Of a stretch of 52,407 nucleotides of DNA, positions 1 to 10,693 are shown in pieces. The notes beneath the pieces are model-generated. The model was not told the DNA's origin and searched no databases. It was given only the letters and a program-made list of their open reading frames with translations. Both the position numbers and the translations under genes were made by a program. The DNA is from a virus. Within the stretch, counting starts at the first letter, position 1; each line of letters begins with the position of its first letter. The stretch spans positions 1 through 52,407 of IMG/VR virus record IMGVR_UViG_3300009008_003239, one strand, 5' to 3'.

Positions 1-2539
1 AATTATACAATATGCCAGGTGCAAATGTAGGCTCCAAAAATGCTTGAAGATCTTTTGCTGTGTTTGAGTCTGGGGACAGGTTTTCACTAATCAAATTTTT
101 AAAATCATTTCCTATCTCCACTGTCTTGGTTACTGGATAGAAATCTTTACTCAAGCGTGGTTTTTTAACTGCTTTTACTTTAAACTTTATTCGTGATGGT
201 ATTGTATGTACACCATTGTCAAATGGCCGGCCAATAATATTGGCGGCGTCACTCATACCTTCGGTGTGAGAATATTTCTCACTGAACACCACAGAAGCAC
301 TATCCTGAGTCCAATGTATGTCGATTTTAGGAAGTAGAGACGCGGTCACTAGTTGCGTCAATGGAACAAACGTGAACGAGTCTTTTGTTGCTGACGCGCT
401 AACGAAAGATTCAACTCCGGCGGATGATGAAGCCGCAATTCCGTCAATTAAAAGATTATTTACTTTTGTCTTGCGACTTGCGTTGTTTCCTAGGCCAAGT
501 GAAACATTTCTAAGTATTTTTCTTTTTTGGGAGCCCAGGGACACTCCCTCCGCGGTCTTCGATTGCGCTTTCATTGACGCAACTGCATGAGCCAACGCGT
601 CGACTTCCAATCCTCCCGTATTTTTTTCTTTATATAGCGGCTCGTCCAGCTTGTCCTTCATGTATAAGGAGAGATAATCATCCAAGTTTTCAGCTACTCT
701 ATATTCTGGGACTATAGAATACTCTCTTGCAACATATCCCAAGCTAGATGCATAATCGGAGTATAAGTTGAAGGACGGGTTCTTACCTCGGATCCTATTT
801 GTTGCATAAAATGGTGTATTATATGGAAAAGTATGTCTATTAAACTGAAGAGAGGCTGTCGGATTTAAATACCCTTCCAACTCTGTGTCGTATTGCGCTT
901 TCGTGTACCATATTGTCGGTTTAGTGCTATATACCAATTCGCCGGCGGTGCCAGTAAGGATGTTTACAAATTGAGAATATGCTGCAGTGGAGTTGGTGAC
1001 GAGATCGAATGAGGCCGTGGAGCTCAACGGATCCTCGCCAGCGCCGGAGAGTTTGTAACCAAGCGCCGAAGAGCTTAATGACGACGTAAAATACGGAGAA
1101 TCAGTTATATGCAGTGATGCGTCTGCCGTATCGAACTCTTTCATCCTGTGTGGAGTAACCCCAATTTGCAGGCCTCGGCCGCCGATACTAGAGGTTAGAT
1201 ACTCTGGTTTATCATAAATGTCTGGTCGAGGATCAAGTGGCCACATGCTTGTTAGGGATATCGGATAAGGCTGGTAGGCTTCAAGCGGAACGAAAGCGCC
1301 ATAAGGCGCTATAGTTGGTATACCATCGGCGCCAGGGGAGCCAGTTACTGTGGCTTGTACGCTGTGTGCTATAATGCCATTCTGTATGAATGATTGAGTA
1401 AAATTCCAATCAACCGGAGTCTCAGTACTGGTGGGGTTTATCAAAGGTCGTACACCCTCTATCAGGGTTGGAGTACCGGAGGCGGCATAGACGCCCCAAT
1501 TTCCGCTAAGATACATAGATTGTGTGATATCTTGAGAGTTGAGGGCAGCACCCACTGTTCTAGCTCGTGTCGTTCCGTCAGAGCCTATGTTTTGTGCTAA
1601 TGCAGGTTGTGAATCTTTCCAAAAACTACGGTTTATGGTCCTATCATAGCCATTTGACCCAGTTCCTGCAATCTCCTCATAGGTGGGTCTTTCTAACTTA
1701 TATGTGCGGAAGGTGTTTATGCTCTTTGGGAATATTGTTTGCGAATATATAAAATTAGTCGCGCCCATGTCCTTTGCCACGTCTATAAGTTTATAATATT
1801 GTTGTTTTGATTTTTTAAATCCCTGAAATGTTCCAGTTAATTGGTCTCCGGCTGCTAATTTAAGCAAGTTGTTCATTTCTTTGTTTTCAAAGTACACCAT
1901 TTGGTTCATGAGTGTTGAACGAACTTTGGCTGTCGAGCCAAACAAAGACACACTGTATATAAACGGCTTATGCTTCTTGATAACAGACGGCTCATAATAC
2001 TGACTTAGTGTGCTCTCCGGTGGTGTGCTAGTTTTGAGATATTTAACATCCGAACCAAGAGGATACACTTGCTCTTCTAAGTAACGATCTCGCAATATTC
2101 TTTTGTTTCTGACGATAGGATCCGGATCTGATGGATCGATCGACATCGTGTTGTTAAGGCGAAGTTTTCTCGCGACGGGATGTTCGGCGCCTCTGTATTG
2201 CTTCCACGAAGGGTGCTGATATGGCCCATTGCGATGGTGGAGAAGGCCATTTAAAACATATGTCAGTTCAGGGAACGGTGCGGCGTAGGTAATAAGGCCA
2301 CCTTGATAGGGATAGTCGTAACCAGTTGGACCATGGGCGTTTTCGTGGCCTAGGGTGTTTTGGCTAGCAGTTATGGGATCATTAACGTTCGTGTTCAACC
2401 CAACAAAGTCATTCTTAATAAACTGAGTTGATCCAGCATGCTGGTCTGGCCCATAAACGCGCACGTAACCAGGGACTGGCTGGTCATAGCTTCCAAAATC
2501 ACTCGCACTAATAAAATTTAATGATCCACTTGTTGCCAT
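1..2539 (-). CDS. Large virion structural protein, baseplate/tail region (3' end missing)
   Basis: The reading frame opens at an ATG complementary to 2537-2539 and runs off the left edge with 846 codons and no stop. The start has a GAGG six bases upstream. The N-terminus reads MATSGSLNFISASDFGSYDQ. The protein is rich in Ser, Thr, Tyr, Asn and Gly with many short beta-type stretches, typical of phage fibre or baseplate-periphery proteins. I see no enzyme motif and recognise no named domain. It lies 36 bases downstream of the 2,196-residue adhesin-like gene and shares its composition, so it is probably a late gene of the same operon encoding another baseplate-attached or fibre component. The virion role is inferred from composition and context only. 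Confidence 0.75.
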   Translation of the reverse strand, partial: MATSGSLNFISASDFGSYDQPVPGYVRVYGPDQHAGSTQFIKNDFVGLNTNVNDPITASQNTLGHENAHGPTGYDYPYQGGLITYAAPFPELTYVLNGLLHHRNGPYQHPSWKQYRGAEHPVARKLRLNNTMSIDPSDPDPIVRNKRILRDRYLEEQVYPLGSDVKYLKTSTPPESTLSQYYEPSVIKKHKPFIYSVSLFGSTAKVRSTLMNQMVYFENKEMNNLLKLAAGDQLTGTFQGFKKSKQQYYKLIDVAKDMGATNFIYSQTIFPKSINTFRTYKLERPTYEEIAGTGSNGYDRTINRSFWKDSQPALAQNIGSDGTTRARTVGAALNSQDITQSMYLSGNWGVYAASGTPTLIEGVRPLINPTSTETPVDWNFTQSFIQNGIIAHSVQATVTGSPGADGIPTIAPYGAFVPLEAYQPYPISLTSMWPLDPRPDIYDKPEYLTSSIGGRGLQIGVTPHRMKEFDTADASLHITDSPYFTSSLSSSALGYKLSGAGEDPLSSTASFDLVTNSTAAYSQFVNILTGTAGELVYSTKPTIWYTKAQYDTELEGYLNPTASLQFNRHTFPYNTPFYATNRIRGKNPSFNLYSDYASSLGYVAREYSIVPEYRVAENLDDYLSLYMKDKLDEPLYKEKNTGGLEVDALAHAVASMKAQSKTAEGVSLGSQKRKILRNVSLGLGNNASRKTKVNNLLIDGIAASSSAGVESFVSASATKDSFTFVPLTQLVTASLLPKIDIHWTQDSASVVFSEKYSHTEGMSDAANIIGRPFDNGVHTIPSRIKFKVKAVKKPRLSKDFYPVTKTVEIGNDFKNLISENLSPDSNTAKDLQAFLEPTFAPGILYN

Positions 2540-2575
2540 TTTTGCCTCATTCCTGCCTTATAATTAGATTATACC

Positions 2576-5500
2576 CTAAATTAATGATGCTGTTATCCAT
2601 CTTGTTTGATTATCTGTTCTCGGAATCATATGCGATACAAACGCATTGTCATAAAAAGACGCAGTGTTGGTGGAGAGGATAGGATCATGAGCCACTCCAA
2701 CACTAGTGCCAGCAGATGCAGTTGTTCTGGTTGGTCGGCTGGAGGAGCCCGACAGATGATTGTTGCCCTTCCTATCTAATGTCAGATGTACATCATCTCC
2801 TGATAACGTGTCTCCCGTATCTCCAAGCCTCCACCATGAAACTAGATCAGAATATTTTGGATGATTTGTTAAATCCCCAGGCGCAGGGGTGAAGCTAGAA
2901 GAATATCCAGGATCAGTGCTGGATCCTAAGTAGATCTTCTGTACGTCGTCGGCGGTTAGTTCCGTGCCCCATAAACTCACTTCGTCTACACAGCCATCAG
3001 CATATTGGTATGTTATTGAGCCGTCGAGGCGCCCTATATATATCGGCGCATCACTATTATGCATCGCAGTGTAAGACCCGAAGTCGCTACGCGTTGCTGA
3101 TTGTGAAACTCCATTCAGATATAGCGTCATGACCTTATCCTCGCCTTGGGCGTCAGCTGTCGCGCAAATATGTATCCACTGCCCCTCATAAGCAGTCAGT
3201 GAACCTGTCATGATCGCCTGCTCGTAGACGCTTACGTTGTTATCGTATGTACGAAAATACAATTGATCTCCAGCAGTGGTCGCTAATCTATATTCAATAT
3301 GGGTGAGGTCGGACTGAACATCTCTTTTTTCGAAAATACAGAATGAGGATGCATCACCCATTTTAACCCAACCGCTGATTGAAAACGCAGAGTCGGACGA
3401 CGCGTCGCCGAAAGACAAGCTATCATCATCAGAACCAGAAAAATACTGGGATGTACCATCGAAGCACGATGCGTAAGTGTTGGAAAATGTGCCGGGCTGT
3501 GGGTCATAAGGGGTTGGAACGTCATTTTCCAACCTTTCAATGTTGTTTCTGTGGTATTTGTGTTTTGCAGCATCACCAGCTAGTGTATAATCTAGCGCGT
3601 TGATGGAGCCAGTTTGCTCAAGCATGGAACCAGTTCCCAGGATGCGGGCGGAGGTCGATCCAAGGCCATGGGTGCTAACACCATATTGCCCCTGGTGGGC
3701 CTGGAGTTGAGTGTTGTATACAATCCTAGAAGACATATTTCTATACGATATCGCGTTATAAACAGAATATGTCTCATGCTCAGGGTCTAAAAAGCCCCTA
3801 GAGAGTGTTTCAAATCCGCCCGGGGAGCTAAATTTTGTCTTTATTCGTGTTTTATTGCGTGTTGAGCCAGTCAAAAATGACCGATCAGGGAGAGTGTAGT
3901 CAATAAACGTGCCCAATGAGCGAGGAATTCCTGGTGTCGCAGATAAGAGGCCTTGGATTGGTAAAGATCGCAGTAATTCCGGCCCAGAGGTTGGAATTTG
4001 ATCTATATTTTTAACAAAATATGGGTCATTAGCTTCGGGACTAGTGGTGTTAGCATATTCGTATTTGTTCAAATAATTTCCTGCAATTGTAGGAGAATTT
4101 CCAACCATTTGAATATTTCTAATGTTAACTGGGCGCTTCGCAATTGTGTCGCGGGTGTAGATGGCGCCGGGTCTGTTGTGGTTGTCGTGTGTCGGTGATA
4201 GAAACTTTATAGAATTCTGATCCCACGAACCAGGGGAAGCCACGGGCGCCCGATTGTAGATATAAATACCGTCAACAGCTGCATCGCTCAAGTACGTACC
4301 GCCGGCGGTGTAGAAAAATCTAATATAGAATCTTCTATTTTTAAAATTAGCTAAAGTTTTACTACCGGTAGCACTACCTAAGCCAGTGTTGTGGCCATCT
4401 GTATCAACATACACACTGTTAAATGGATCGGTATCGGCGGTTTGCACTTGGCCAGAAAGTATTACGATGTCTTCTGTTGCATCCGCGGGAAAATCTGGGT
4501 CTATTGACGCCTGGACCTTCAGTTCGTTGATCGCCGTGCCGTACATGTGGTATGTGAATATCATCGCCACTGTCGAATCAACGTCCAGGGCGTCAATCAA
4601 CGGCGTGACCAAGCCGAAAGTCTCACCAGCATATGAAGGGATAACCTCGCAATACGCGTACTTACCAGAAGCAGGGCCTGTGCCTGCGGATGGGGTTGCT
4701 CCCGCTAAAAATGTCCATGGGTGATCGGCGCCCACACCGTTGCGCCAGCGCTCATGAGGACTTGGATCGCCAGCGGCCGACCCCGCGGGGGGGTCAAGAA
4801 TAGAAACGTCCGTTGATCCGCCCGAATCAGCTCCGTTAAAGGATTCCAGCAAAACAGTCTCGGCGCTGGTTGTCGTGCCGAAGTGCTCCAGGTGCCAGCC
4901 TTCTGGTCTTGTGGCGTTAGTGTCGGTGCCCAAATTAAGGCCGACATGTCTATGCTGCATTCCGCCAACATATTTTTCTGTAAATGGCCCTTGGAGGGGT
5001 ATCTCCTGGTCTCTGCCGTACTTGTCTTCGTGGAGGGCGTTAATACCAAATTTAAAATCGTCCGCATGCTGGCCTTGGTATCCAGTCGTCAGTGACGAAG
5101 AATGCATAGTAAAAGGCAACAGAAGATCCGCGTCAGCGTCTGTGTATTTGAGATCATTAGCAAAACTACCAAAAGCATCAGAATCGGTCGTCTCAGTAGC
5201 GGGCATTGTCAGTGCTTTTACTCTAAATTTCTTTTTTTGTAATTCTGGGGGAGTTACTTGGTCATTGCAGACAGTCTGCTGAACTTCGTTGTCGACGTCT
5301 ATATAGATAAAATCATCGTCGCTGCCCCATTTAACAATATTTTTATAAAAACCGTGAATCTTGTTGTTTTGTGGGTTCGCTCCACCTTTTAGTTTTAAAG
5401 ACCTGTGAGTCACCAAATCTACTGGCCTTGCTAGACTTCTGTTGTGATAATAACTTCTTGAGTATCTGGTGCCAGCGATAGTCTGGAGGGTTACAGGGGA

Positions 5501-8500
5501 CCCAGACACCTCAGTGATTGTAGTTTTTAATATGACTTCTTTGTTATCGTCAATATTGGAGTCTCCAGAAGACAATACATCGTCACGCTCTGCTCGTTGT
5601 TTCCACCACAGACAATTAATGTCTTGATTCGTATTTTCATCCGGGGAGACCGGCGCATGACCAAATTTCCAATTATATTTAAGCTCTTCAATGGCACTTA
5701 TAGAAGATACCAACTCTGGTACTTTTCCTTCTAATGTCGGGAACTTAGTCCAATATTTGTTTCTTTCAAGTACGTGGCTCTCCACCATGTTGCGCAGCAG
5801 ACCGACGGTGTTAGAAGACACTGGAATAAGCTGCATTATCATTATCGTTACAGCATCATCGATCCACTTGAAATATTCTATAAACTTCTCTAGATCCAAT
5901 ATTTCATTTTCAACATTTTCAAAGAAAAGTTGTCTTAATTTCTCCAGTTTTTTATAATGTTGCCGATATCTGTTGACCGGCTCACCGACGAGATTGTTGA
6001 AATCCACCACTGTTGCGAACATGCGAAGCATCTCTTCAGATACAGTCTGGTACATGCTCTTTTCTACTGATAAAATGTGCTGCACATACGTTGTGTCTCT
6101 AGTGAACACAACATCATCTTGCTTGTTCAGGATCTTCACCATATCATCGCTATTAGCTATCTCTGGTAGCTTCTGCTTCGCAGTCTGAACAAATTCAATA
6201 TCTACGGCTTGGTCAGAATTAGCAACGAAATTGTCGCCCAAACCAGAATAATTATAGCGACTCAAAGGGCTAGCCCAATAATCGCCAAACTTCTTGTTGT
6301 CGTCTGTCGAGCCTGATGCAAAATCTTCTATTAAAAACTGTCCTGTGGTGCTTGAACTAACAACATTGTCCATGGTCCAGTTCATTATTAGTGATGAGGC
6401 CTGTGGTACGTAATTGCTATTTAAAGAATCATTAGTATTTCTAAGAGGTTGAAGCGACCCATGAGAATCTGCATTCCTTGCGTGTGCGCGGACGACTTCA
6501 TCCGATAGATAATCCAGCCATACACGCGTTGATGTGATTTTTACATCAGAGTGCCTCGTAACAGAACCAGTATAGTTAGTTCTTGCTGCTCCTAGGAATA
6601 TTCTCTTCGGCTTTGTGAAGAATGTCTCAGCATCAGACAAACTCATTGTACCAGATAACGTAAATTCATTTTGTAATATATTAGAAACGTAATTTACACC
6701 ATAAAGTTCGTAAGTATAGGCGCTGTCTGCGGGCTCAAAGTATCCAACAGAAGTGTTTAATGTTGCATTTGTGTCTGTTCTCGCCTTTGTCGGACGCAGG
6801 CGAAATGCTAAATTCCATTTTTCATTATCATATATAGCAGGGAACGAAGTAGAATTTTCTAGTTCTGTAAAGACAGAAGATCCAGTAGTTTTTAATGCAA
6901 ATTTTGCATTTCTAAGATCATTATCTGATTTTTCTACAATAACATTGAAGTTTACTGTGTCATCAGTATCAAATGTCATGTCTGTATTGGACTCTGTTAC
7001 GGCATGAAGCCCAAAAAGAGAAGATTCTGTACTTGGGAACATTTGGTAGTTCACGTCACCGACGATTGATCGCTTGGGGAAAAACACTTCTGTTTCAATT
7101 GTCATCATTGCGCCGGTCAGGAGGGAAGCCGTGGCAGCAGGTATATAAGAAATAGAGTTCGAATCAGTTGAAGAAGTCGCCTGATACGCGTTCGCGGTGT
7201 AAATGTTGGCATAGTTACCATTTGCAGCAAACCTGGTTTCAGCGTCGTCAAAATCCACATATTTCTTCTGGATGTGGCCGTGAGTTTCATTATTCTTAAA
7301 CTCGTGAACCCCGTCGACAGAATAGATATTTAATTTAATTAACTCTTCGTCAACGCCGAAGCAACGAAGGAAGTTTCTTAGGGACTTGAAAGTACCCTTT
7401 GACTTCTGTATGAACGATAAGTTGTTGTAAATGTTCTGATATATTATGTTTTTAACTTCATAGAGTTTCTTCTCGAACAGCTTCTTCTCATCGCGCTCTA
7501 GATATTTAGCCAAATCAGAAGCGCCGGCAAAAAGCTCCGGTGCATCATACCCCCTCGACGATAAGAGTCTACTTGCAAATGGCAACGGCTTTTCATAGCT
7601 GTTATCATCTGGATAGTTTATATCTTTTAAGGTTGGTAATTTCTCAATCTGGAGGTATAAATCATCGAAATAGCTAGCCAATATTTGAGTTAAATACTTT
7701 AAATTATTAGATTTTTCTTCGTCTTCTTCGGCAATCCAACCAGGAAGTGATTTGTATATAGAAGAAACATTATTGTGATCATGTTCACGACCAGTAGACT
7801 GTTTTGATGCGGCGAGGGCGATAACATCCGGATGATTAGAGTAAATTATTGGATCTTTGAATTCTTTTGTTGCGGCATTAGAGATCACAATAGCAGAGTC
7901 AGTAGATCTACACTCCGAAGAGTAATTTATAAAAGTACCGTTTGAGATCCGACCTGAGTAATCTAGAATCGACGCGTCTGTCGTTGAATCTGTCGTGATA
8001 CCTTCATTAAATTTGTAATAAACACCCAAGTCGACCTTGTTTACTATTTCATTATATTTTGCGTTGTCTGTGTTAGTTCCGCCCCCTATTTGGTCTCTAT
8101 AAAAGCGGCCAATCTGCTGTGCGTCTCTTTCTGTTTTCCAATATCTAAATTCATCAAACGATGAAGAAACTATGTTAGACCAACCAGCACCATATTCTTC
8201 TGTGCCTGTGAATACGATACCATTAGGTAAAGCGCCGAGGCCTGCGGATAGAGACCCCGTAGGGGCAGTTAAAGTTTTTGATGTCTCTGTATGTTTAAAC
8301 ACATGTGCACCATCGACATACAAGTTTACAACGGTATCAGAGCCATATGTTTTAGAAGTAACTGCATAATGATGCCACGTGTCGTCGGCTACCGTAGACA
8401 AACCAGTGTCGAGAAATTGAAACACCTCCGTACCCGAGCTGTCGCGGGCCCGAACAGCAAGCGCGCTTGGTAAAGACGGAGTTGTAAATATCCACAAAAA

Positions 8501-9166
8501 TGAATCATTCGTTGTGGATCCAGTAGTGGTGTTCATGAAGATAGTCTCTATTGAGCTAGCCTCTGCAAAACCACCCTTTTTCATCCAAAACTCAACAGTG
8601 ACGCCCTTGTCCATGTCCATTTCTAGATTGTTGGTGCGCTGCGACGCTGTATGGTATATGTTGGCTTTAGAGATGCCAGTTTTAGACGGGCCCGGCGCAA
8701 AATCTGATTTATAATCACCTGAGGGATCTGCATGCGGACCGCCCTGAAAATAAACATATTGTGGTGCAGATGAGCTATATATTGAGCTAGCAACGTTAGA
8801 AGTGTATGTGTGAGAAGAGCTGTTAAAGGTTATAAAGCCGTTTGTTCTTGGATACTCGTTTTCGAACAAAAATAGGTCTAAATATGTACTATTGTTCTCC
8901 CATTCAATCTTTTCTGCTTGGGAACCATCGTAAGGATATGTTTGATAAATCCGCTTAATGGCAGTATCATAATATTCTTCAGCTAAACCAAATTTTGCAA
9001 AATTCGATGCCGTGGTAAAATCTACATCTGGTATAAAACGATCACGTCGCGTACTATAGACATCAATATACTTATGAGATTCTACATCCTCAGCTAATTT
9101 TTCTTGAGTTTTGTTTTTAACGGACTTTAATGAAAGTCCCTTGTCGAATAAGTCTTTTATGCCCAT
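2576..9166 (-). CDS. Giant tail/baseplate adhesin with LamG and MAM-like domains (2196 aa)
   Basis: The N-terminus (about residues 1-110) is polar with no signal peptide and probably docks to the baseplate. Residues about 165-360 form a LamG/concanavalin-like domain (VTVEFWMKKGG, WHHYAVTS, VNLYVDGAHV, SSFDEFRYWKTERDAQQIG). Residues about 1439-1642 resemble a MAM domain (HPWTFLAG, TGPASGKYAYCEV, FTYHMYG, INELKVQAS). Residues about 1902-2085 form a second LamG-like domain (FSISGWVKMGD, WIHICATAD, MTLYLNGVS, CVDEVSLWG). Such domains bind glycans or proteins on cell surfaces, so a receptor-binding or cell-adhesion role at the tail tip is likely. The gene follows the gp6-like wedge gene and a 501-residue wedge-position protein. 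Domain calls rest on motif recognition; attachment to the baseplate is inferred from gene order. Confidence 0.8.
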   Translation of the reverse strand: MGIKDLFDKGLSLKSVKNKTQEKLAEDVESHKYIDVYSTRRDRFIPDVDFTTASNFAKFGLAEEYYDTAIKRIYQTYPYDGSQAEKIEWENNSTYLDLFLFENEYPRTNGFITFNSSSHTYTSNVASSIYSSSAPQYVYFQGGPHADPSGDYKSDFAPGPSKTGISKANIYHTASQRTNNLEMDMDKGVTVEFWMKKGGFAEASSIETIFMNTTTGSTTNDSFLWIFTTPSLPSALAVRARDSSGTEVFQFLDTGLSTVADDTWHHYAVTSKTYGSDTVVNLYVDGAHVFKHTETSKTLTAPTGSLSAGLGALPNGIVFTGTEEYGAGWSNIVSSSFDEFRYWKTERDAQQIGRFYRDQIGGGTNTDNAKYNEIVNKVDLGVYYKFNEGITTDSTTDASILDYSGRISNGTFINYSSECRSTDSAIVISNAATKEFKDPIIYSNHPDVIALAASKQSTGREHDHNNVSSIYKSLPGWIAEEDEEKSNNLKYLTQILASYFDDLYLQIEKLPTLKDINYPDDNSYEKPLPFASRLLSSRGYDAPELFAGASDLAKYLERDEKKLFEKKLYEVKNIIYQNIYNNLSFIQKSKGTFKSLRNFLRCFGVDEELIKLNIYSVDGVHEFKNNETHGHIQKKYVDFDDAETRFAANGNYANIYTANAYQATSSTDSNSISYIPAATASLLTGAMMTIETEVFFPKRSIVGDVNYQMFPSTESSLFGLHAVTESNTDMTFDTDDTVNFNVIVEKSDNDLRNAKFALKTTGSSVFTELENSTSFPAIYDNEKWNLAFRLRPTKARTDTNATLNTSVGYFEPADSAYTYELYGVNYVSNILQNEFTLSGTMSLSDAETFFTKPKRIFLGAARTNYTGSVTRHSDVKITSTRVWLDYLSDEVVRAHARNADSHGSLQPLRNTNDSLNSNYVPQASSLIMNWTMDNVVSSSTTGQFLIEDFASGSTDDNKKFGDYWASPLSRYNYSGLGDNFVANSDQAVDIEFVQTAKQKLPEIANSDDMVKILNKQDDVVFTRDTTYVQHILSVEKSMYQTVSEEMLRMFATVVDFNNLVGEPVNRYRQHYKKLEKLRQLFFENVENEILDLEKFIEYFKWIDDAVTIMIMQLIPVSSNTVGLLRNMVESHVLERNKYWTKFPTLEGKVPELVSSISAIEELKYNWKFGHAPVSPDENTNQDINCLWWKQRAERDDVLSSGDSNIDDNKEVILKTTITEVSGSPVTLQTIAGTRYSRSYYHNRSLARPVDLVTHRSLKLKGGANPQNNKIHGFYKNIVKWGSDDDFIYIDVDNEVQQTVCNDQVTPPELQKKKFRVKALTMPATETTDSDAFGSFANDLKYTDADADLLLPFTMHSSSLTTGYQGQHADDFKFGINALHEDKYGRDQEIPLQGPFTEKYVGGMQHRHVGLNLGTDTNATRPEGWHLEHFGTTTSAETVLLESFNGADSGGSTDVSILDPPAGSAAGDPSPHERWRNGVGADHPWTFLAGATPSAGTGPASGKYAYCEVIPSYAGETFGLVTPLIDALDVDSTVAMIFTYHMYGTAINELKVQASIDPDFPADATEDIVILSGQVQTADTDPFNSVYVDTDGHNTGLGSATGSKTLANFKNRRFYIRFFYTAGGTYLSDAAVDGIYIYNRAPVASPGSWDQNSIKFLSPTHDNHNRPGAIYTRDTIAKRPVNIRNIQMVGNSPTIAGNYLNKYEYANTTSPEANDPYFVKNIDQIPTSGPELLRSLPIQGLLSATPGIPRSLGTFIDYTLPDRSFLTGSTRNKTRIKTKFSSPGGFETLSRGFLDPEHETYSVYNAISYRNMSSRIVYNTQLQAHQGQYGVSTHGLGSTSARILGTGSMLEQTGSINALDYTLAGDAAKHKYHRNNIERLENDVPTPYDPQPGTFSNTYASCFDGTSQYFSGSDDDSLSFGDASSDSAFSISGWVKMGDASSFCIFEKRDVQSDLTHIEYRLATTAGDQLYFRTYDNNVSVYEQAIMTGSLTAYEGQWIHICATADAQGEDKVMTLYLNGVSQSATRSDFGSYTAMHNSDAPIYIGRLDGSITYQYADGCVDEVSLWGTELTADDVQKIYLGSSTDPGYSSSFTPAPGDLTNHPKYSDLVSWWRLGDTGDTLSGDDVHLTLDRKGNNHLSGSSSRPTRTTASAGTSVGVAHDPILSTNTASFYDNAFVSHMIPRTDNQTRWITASLI

Positions 9167-9187
9167 GTTTTGGTCCAGCCATCTAAA

Positions 9188-10693
9188 TTAATTATCTTCG
9201 ACTCTAAATTTGAACACTTCTTCTTGTTCGCGCCAATCTTCAGAAGAGTGGAAAGCGAATTTAATCCCGTACATATATCCAGGCTCCAACAAGGACATGT
9301 CCAAATCAAAATAGCTGCCGGATGCATCATATGACAAATAAGTGTGATAAGTCGTACTACCAGTTGAGTTGTTGATGATAGTCCTCTCGTCCGCCATTCT
9401 TATAACCTCGTAGGACGCGCTGGGAATAGTCACATTTTCTATGTCCGTACTGGCTACTGTGTAGATAGTGGGGCTAAAATTGCGCGGACGCGTGAAAACC
9501 CTAAATCTTGCGATTTCTTCTTTAGAATATCGTGGCTTTAGATTTGTTATTTTTGTTACATACTGGTTATAGTCATTTGATACTAGTACACTAGAATCAT
9601 TAAAGTTTTTGACAGAAATAGATCCCGTCTTGTACTCTCCGCCAATCGACCCAGACCATACATCGTGGATTAAAGAAGCTGTAGTGTTGATGGAGAGTTC
9701 TGCTTTGTAAACACCAGTACTAGTCTTTGTAGCTGTCGCTGAAGTTAGTATAGAGCCGGTTGGCACGTCATCAGAGCTATCGTACAGATTAACAGTTAAA
9801 GTTTCGGTATGTGGAATATCAACCAATCGCCCCCTAATGTAGTTATATAAGAAAAGATTGTTCAAGTTATCAGAAGCAGGAGCTATAGATGAACTGGAGT
9901 AGAAATTACCACGATCGTCTGTAACTCTAGAGTCCCAGCGCGCTTCTATCGCAGGGCGCTTGAAGAAGAATTCGCTGCTTCTTGAGAAAAAGCGCTTTGT
10001 ATAGTAACTTTTTTCCTGACCGGACGGATTGTGTATTACATTGTCTTCATCTTGTCCAGAAGAGTTAGATGCGTAGCCCTCTTGGCTAGAGGTTAAAAAT
10101 ATTCCAAATCCGTTGTTGTCTTGTGTGCCAGTTAGCCACTCCTCAACTGCAGATGTCACATCCAACAACATATCCTCATAGCCGTTTTCAAAAGTAAATG
10201 TATAATTTGGCATGGTCTCGCCGGCAACGTACGAGGAGGAATGATAATCTCCACCTATCTTAGTCCAAGCAGACGCTGAGAGTCTATTAATCCAGTTCGA
10301 GCCTTCGATTTTTTCTTTTGTCTCGTCCTTATATGTCTCCATGTCCAAGCCGGAACCCTCTTGCCAAGACTGTGACACGGCCAGAACGTTTACAGTGAAA
10401 TTTTCAGGTAATTGCTCGGAATGGCGCGCGTTGAACACCCTTAAATAAAAATTCACGCTCCCTGAATCGGGGATTTTGCCTGATGATCGATCTGATGATA
10501 TGTCGTCTACCGGAAATTCTACTAATATTCGCGATAATTCAACAGATGACGTCGTTTGTAACCCATATATTGAGAATGTTTCCAGTATATCTGAGGCTCC
10601 CATGTTAGAGCCCGTTGCGCGAGTAGATAAGTCAATACCATACGCGTTCGTAATGGTGTTATCTTTAGTAGCAATATATTTCTTTATACCCAT
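9188..10693 (-). CDS. Baseplate-associated structural protein with DNRLRE-like region (501 aa)
   Basis: The ATG shares one base with the stop of the gp6-like gene (TAATG junction), so the two are translationally coupled. Residues about 30-210 have the look of a DNRLRE-type beta-sandwich: an N-terminal segment with LSRILVEFPVDDI, a middle piece with SWQEGSG and NWINRL, and a C-terminal piece with LDVTSAVEEWL and NGFGIFL. DNRLRE domains are found in surface-exposed, cell-wall-associated proteins. The C-terminal half is beta-rich and ends with SSEDWREQEEVFKFRVEDN. Its position just downstream of gp25-like and gp6-like genes is where T4 relatives encode other wedge components, but I see no specific similarity to gp7 or gp8. 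Function is inferred from position and composition. Confidence 0.7.
   Translation of the reverse strand: MGIKKYIATKDNTITNAYGIDLSTRATGSNMGASDILETFSIYGLQTTSSVELSRILVEFPVDDISSDRSSGKIPDSGSVNFYLRVFNARHSEQLPENFTVNVLAVSQSWQEGSGLDMETYKDETKEKIEGSNWINRLSASAWTKIGGDYHSSSYVAGETMPNYTFTFENGYEDMLLDVTSAVEEWLTGTQDNNGFGIFLTSSQEGYASNSSGQDEDNVIHNPSGQEKSYYTKRFFSRSSEFFFKRPAIEARWDSRVTDDRGNFYSSSSIAPASDNLNNLFLYNYIRGRLVDIPHTETLTVNLYDSSDDVPTGSILTSATATKTSTGVYKAELSINTTASLIHDVWSGSIGGEYKTGSISVKNFNDSSVLVSNDYNQYVTKITNLKPRYSKEEIARFRVFTRPRNFSPTIYTVASTDIENVTIPSASYEVIRMADERTIINNSTGSTTYHTYLSYDASGSYFDLDMSLLEPGYMYGIKFAFHSSEDWREQEEVFKFRVEDN

Noticed and set aside
4386-5282. Long plus-strand ORFs inside the 2,196-residue gene
   Set aside because: They mirror a strongly supported minus-strand protein with recognisable domains, lack Shine-Dalgarno sequences and have no protein-like motifs.
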